Source: Gyrodactylus bullatarudis
Taxonomy: Eukaryota > Platyhelminthes > Monogenea > Gyrodactylidea > Gyrodactylidae
DNA length: 64,000 nucleotides
Direction of reading: 5' to 3'
Assembly (NCBI GenBank): GCA_012064415.1
Contig: SSNU01000208.1
Coordinates: 959,725 to 1,023,724 of the forward strand
Shown piece after piece: positions 61,920 to 64,000 of this stretch (position 1 is its first letter; the number at the start of each line of letters is the position of its first letter). Under the pieces are notes generated by a model, which saw only the letters and a list, made by a program, of their open reading frames with translations, did no database searches and was not told where the DNA came from. The position numbers and the translations under genes are program-made.

Positions 61920-63875
61920 ATGTCTGTTGATAAAAAGGCAGGCCCTGCTGAGAAGACGAAGAAGGAATCCGGGGAAAAGAAGAAGACTGAAGAAGTGCCA
62001 TTATTGCAAGAAGAGAAGGATAAATTTACCCTCCAGTGTTCCTTGCCAACGATGATTTGTCATACAGCATTCATATTCTTATTGTCAGTGTTGGTAGTCA
62101 CCCTTGGCTTTGGCAGTGATAGGTCATCCCCAGAAACTCTGACTAATGAACAACTACCCGAAAAGATGACAAAGTATGTCCCAGTTGAGACAATATTGCC
62201 CACGGTATCTGTCGGCATCCTTGTGAGAAATAAAGCCTTTGCATTGCCCTACTTCTTGCGGCACTTGGAGATGCAGTCTTACCAGAAGAATCGAATGGAA
62301 GTACTCATCTACTACGATGACTCAATTGACGAGAGTATCCAGGTTCTGGACAGGTGGGTGAATAAGATGTCCGACAAGTATCATTACATCAACTTTTATC
62401 ATGATGACACTTTGAATGCAACAGAATTTCAGAACTACTGGTCCAAGGAACATTATAATCATATAATGGAGCTGAGACAGAAAATGTTGGACTCGTCGAG
62501 AGACTCCTGGGCCGACTACCATTTCAGTATTGATGCTGATGTCATCCTGACGGAGAAGGACACGTTGTATGATTTGGTGATGGCAAGTCAGGCCTCTACT
62601 GGGGATATGCCCATTTCCATAATAGCTCCACTTCTCGATTGTACTAACCAACCGTCTTATTCGAATTTCTGGGGTGCCATGACAGAGCAGGGCTTCTATA
62701 AAAGATCTGAGGACTACTTTGATATAAGACGTAGGAAGAAATCCGGAATATTTCCCGTCCCAATGGTTCATACAGTCTTTTTGGTTAATCTAAAACACCT
62801 GAGCACTCACAAGGTCAACTATTGGCCATTGGAGGAGGACTACAATGGACCGAGAGATGACATTATAGTCTTTGCTAAAAGTGCAATGAACTCAAGTGTT
62901 CAACTCTACATAGATAATAGGAAAAAGTATGGCTACTTTAGCTCTCCACCAGAGGCAGCTGAAATAAATCGAATGAGTTCCGATGACCCCATCGAGAGGA
63001 GAATTGCCAGGGATAAGGAACTATTTGTACATTTAAAGTTGCAGATTATGCTTGATACTGAGAATACACTCAGGGTGGAATACGACCCAGACTTTGAGGA
63101 TATCGTCAGGCAGCATATGCCAGAAAAGTCATTAATCGGTTTCGACAAGATCTATGTGATCAACTTGAAGAGAAGAGAAGACCGTCTTGATCGTATGGTC
63201 TACTGTCTTGAGGAGCTGGGAATATCCTGGGATTACTTTGAGGCTGTTGATGGGAGGAAAATGTCAAAGGAGGATATTGAAAATTATGAAATCAAACAAT
63301 TACCTGGCTACTACGATCCGTATCATAATAGATCATTAAAGTATGGCGAGATCGGCTGCTTTCTCAGCCATTACAAAATCTGGCAAGAGATAATTGAGAA
63401 GGACTTCAATAGAGTGCTCATATTTGAAGATGACATACGATTTGCAGCTGGCTTCAAACGCATGGCCCTCGAGGTAATGAGTGAAATTGATGCAACAATC
63501 CCAAATTGGGATCTGCTCTACTATGGGAGAAAGAGAATGTCCAAATCGGAGAGAAGGGTGGAAGGAACGAGGACACTAGCCCATCCAGACTACACCTATT
63601 GGACTTTGGCCTATTGTATAACAAAGTCGGGAGCAAAAAAACTCTTGGATCAGAAACCATTGGGCAAAATTCTAGCCGTTGATGAGTACATCCCGATAAT
63701 GTTCGACAGGCATCCGAACAAAGAATGGTTGAATAACTTTAGCCCGAGGGATCTAATGGCAATATCAGCAGAGCCGTTGTTGGTTGAACCAACACACTAT
63801 ACCGGCGAACCCAACTATTTCTCAGACACTGAAGATTCTAGTGTAATCGAATCAAAGCAAAGTAAAGATAGCTAA
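61920..63875 (+). CDS. COLGALT: Procollagen galactosyltransferase (COLGALT/GLT25D family)
   Basis: Adds galactose to hydroxylysine of collagens in the ER/Golgi lumen. A single exon encodes 651 aa. Residues about 96-345 form the first GT domain (SVGILVRNKAFALPYFL, metal-binding DADVIL, APLLD, YSNFWGAMT, VPMVHTVFL). Residues about 410-620 form the GT25 domain (FDKIYVINLKRREDRLDRM, EAVDG, LPGYYDPY, GEIGCFLSHYKIW, FEDDIRF, LYYGRKRM, YWTLAYCI, LAVDEYIP, PTHYTG). All these follow human COLGALT1. Two differences stand out: a basic cytosolic stretch precedes a hydrophobic helix at about 40-65, so it looks like a type II membrane anchor instead of a cleaved signal, and the C-terminus ends ESKQSKDS with no RDEL/KDEL retrieval signal. 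It is the only long gene here without introns. Confidence 0.93.
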   Translation: MSVDKKAGPAEKTKKESGEKKKTEEVPLLQEEKDKFTLQCSLPTMICHTAFIFLLSVLVVTLGFGSDRSSPETLTNEQLPEKMTKYVPVETILPTVSVGILVRNKAFALPYFLRHLEMQSYQKNRMEVLIYYDDSIDESIQVLDRWVNKMSDKYHYINFYHDDTLNATEFQNYWSKEHYNHIMELRQKMLDSSRDSWADYHFSIDADVILTEKDTLYDLVMASQASTGDMPISIIAPLLDCTNQPSYSNFWGAMTEQGFYKRSEDYFDIRRRKKSGIFPVPMVHTVFLVNLKHLSTHKVNYWPLEEDYNGPRDDIIVFAKSAMNSSVQLYIDNRKKYGYFSSPPEAAEINRMSSDDPIERRIARDKELFVHLKLQIMLDTENTLRVEYDPDFEDIVRQHMPEKSLIGFDKIYVINLKRREDRLDRMVYCLEELGISWDYFEAVDGRKMSKEDIENYEIKQLPGYYDPYHNRSLKYGEIGCFLSHYKIWQEIIEKDFNRVLIFEDDIRFAAGFKRMALEVMSEIDATIPNWDLLYYGRKRMSKSERRVEGTRTLAHPDYTYWTLAYCITKSGAKKLLDQKPLGKILAVDEYIPIMFDRHPNKEWLNNFSPRDLMAISAEPLLVEPTHYTGEPNYFSDTEDSSVIESKQSKDS

Positions 63876-64000
63876 GATTTTTTTGATATTTAATATATTC
63901 TAATATTTTAAAATCTTATAATTACAATGGTTTTAGAATAGGTCTTCTTCCTTATTATGCGACAATATCGATAACGAAACCAAACTTGGGGCTACTGGTG
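63876..64000. other. Downstream flank of the galactosyltransferase
   Basis: AT-rich 3' flank up to the window edge. No further feature was recognised. Confidence 0.5.

Noticed and set aside
62322..62771. A 149-codon antisense frame across the galactosyltransferase
   Set aside because: It is the shadow of a long, well-conserved coding exon on the other strand.

Overview
This window is nuclear DNA from an animal. It is AT-rich, has spliced genes on both strands, and carries animal gene families: class II PI3-kinase, IFT52, an RGS9-anchor-type protein, HMGB, glutamate decarboxylase, an SR-type splicing factor, EGR, a SKT/p140Cap-type scaffold and a collagen galactosyltransferase. The most telling feature is intron size. 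IFT52 is cut by five introns of 24-31 bp. The PI3-kinase starts with introns of 25-44 bp and has introns of about 0.1-1.3 kb toward its 3' end. The scaffold gene has a 15.6 kb first intron. Tiny 5' introns next to kilobase 3' introns are known from schistosomes and other parasitic flatworms. Penelope-like retroelement remnants and a tRNA-like repeat with a hammerhead-ribozyme-like block also fit a flatworm. Dicyemid mesozoans, also known for tiny introns, are an alternative. The species call is inference.

Layout. Positions 1-9675 (minus) hold a class II PI3-kinase that runs off the left edge. Its start codon lies 82 bp from that of IFT52 (plus, 9758-11099), so the two are divergent. An RGS9BP/R9AP-like tail-anchored protein follows (minus, 12020-13525). 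A tight plus-strand group comes next: an unknown acidic protein (14610-15100), a J-domain-less DNAJB6-type tail protein (15359-15616) and HMGB (15802-16338). Glutamate decarboxylase follows (plus, 20008-23962), with a likely N-terminal exon at 16918-17266; its introns hold several miniature or fold-back repeats. An SRSF3/7-like protein (minus, 24662-25193) and an EGR transcription factor (minus, 25793-28812) are next. Then come a small MIT/NRBF2-like protein (plus, 29132-29631), the 12-exon SKT/p140Cap-like scaffold (plus, 31363-59984) and an intronless collagen galactosyltransferase (plus, 61920-63875).

How the genes fit together. They are ordinary, functionally unrelated neighbours. Two small groupings may matter: the divergent PI3K/IFT52 pair, which probably shares a promoter, and the same-strand 14.6-16.3 kb group, whose start codons sit just after AG acceptor-like sites. 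Exon models for PI3K, IFT52, GAD, the scaffold, the NRBF2-like gene, HMGB, EGR and SRSF were assembled by hand. In each, GT-AG junctions keep the frame from start to stop (or to the window edge), which is a strong internal check. No rRNA, tRNA gene, CRISPR array or prokaryotic operon was seen.
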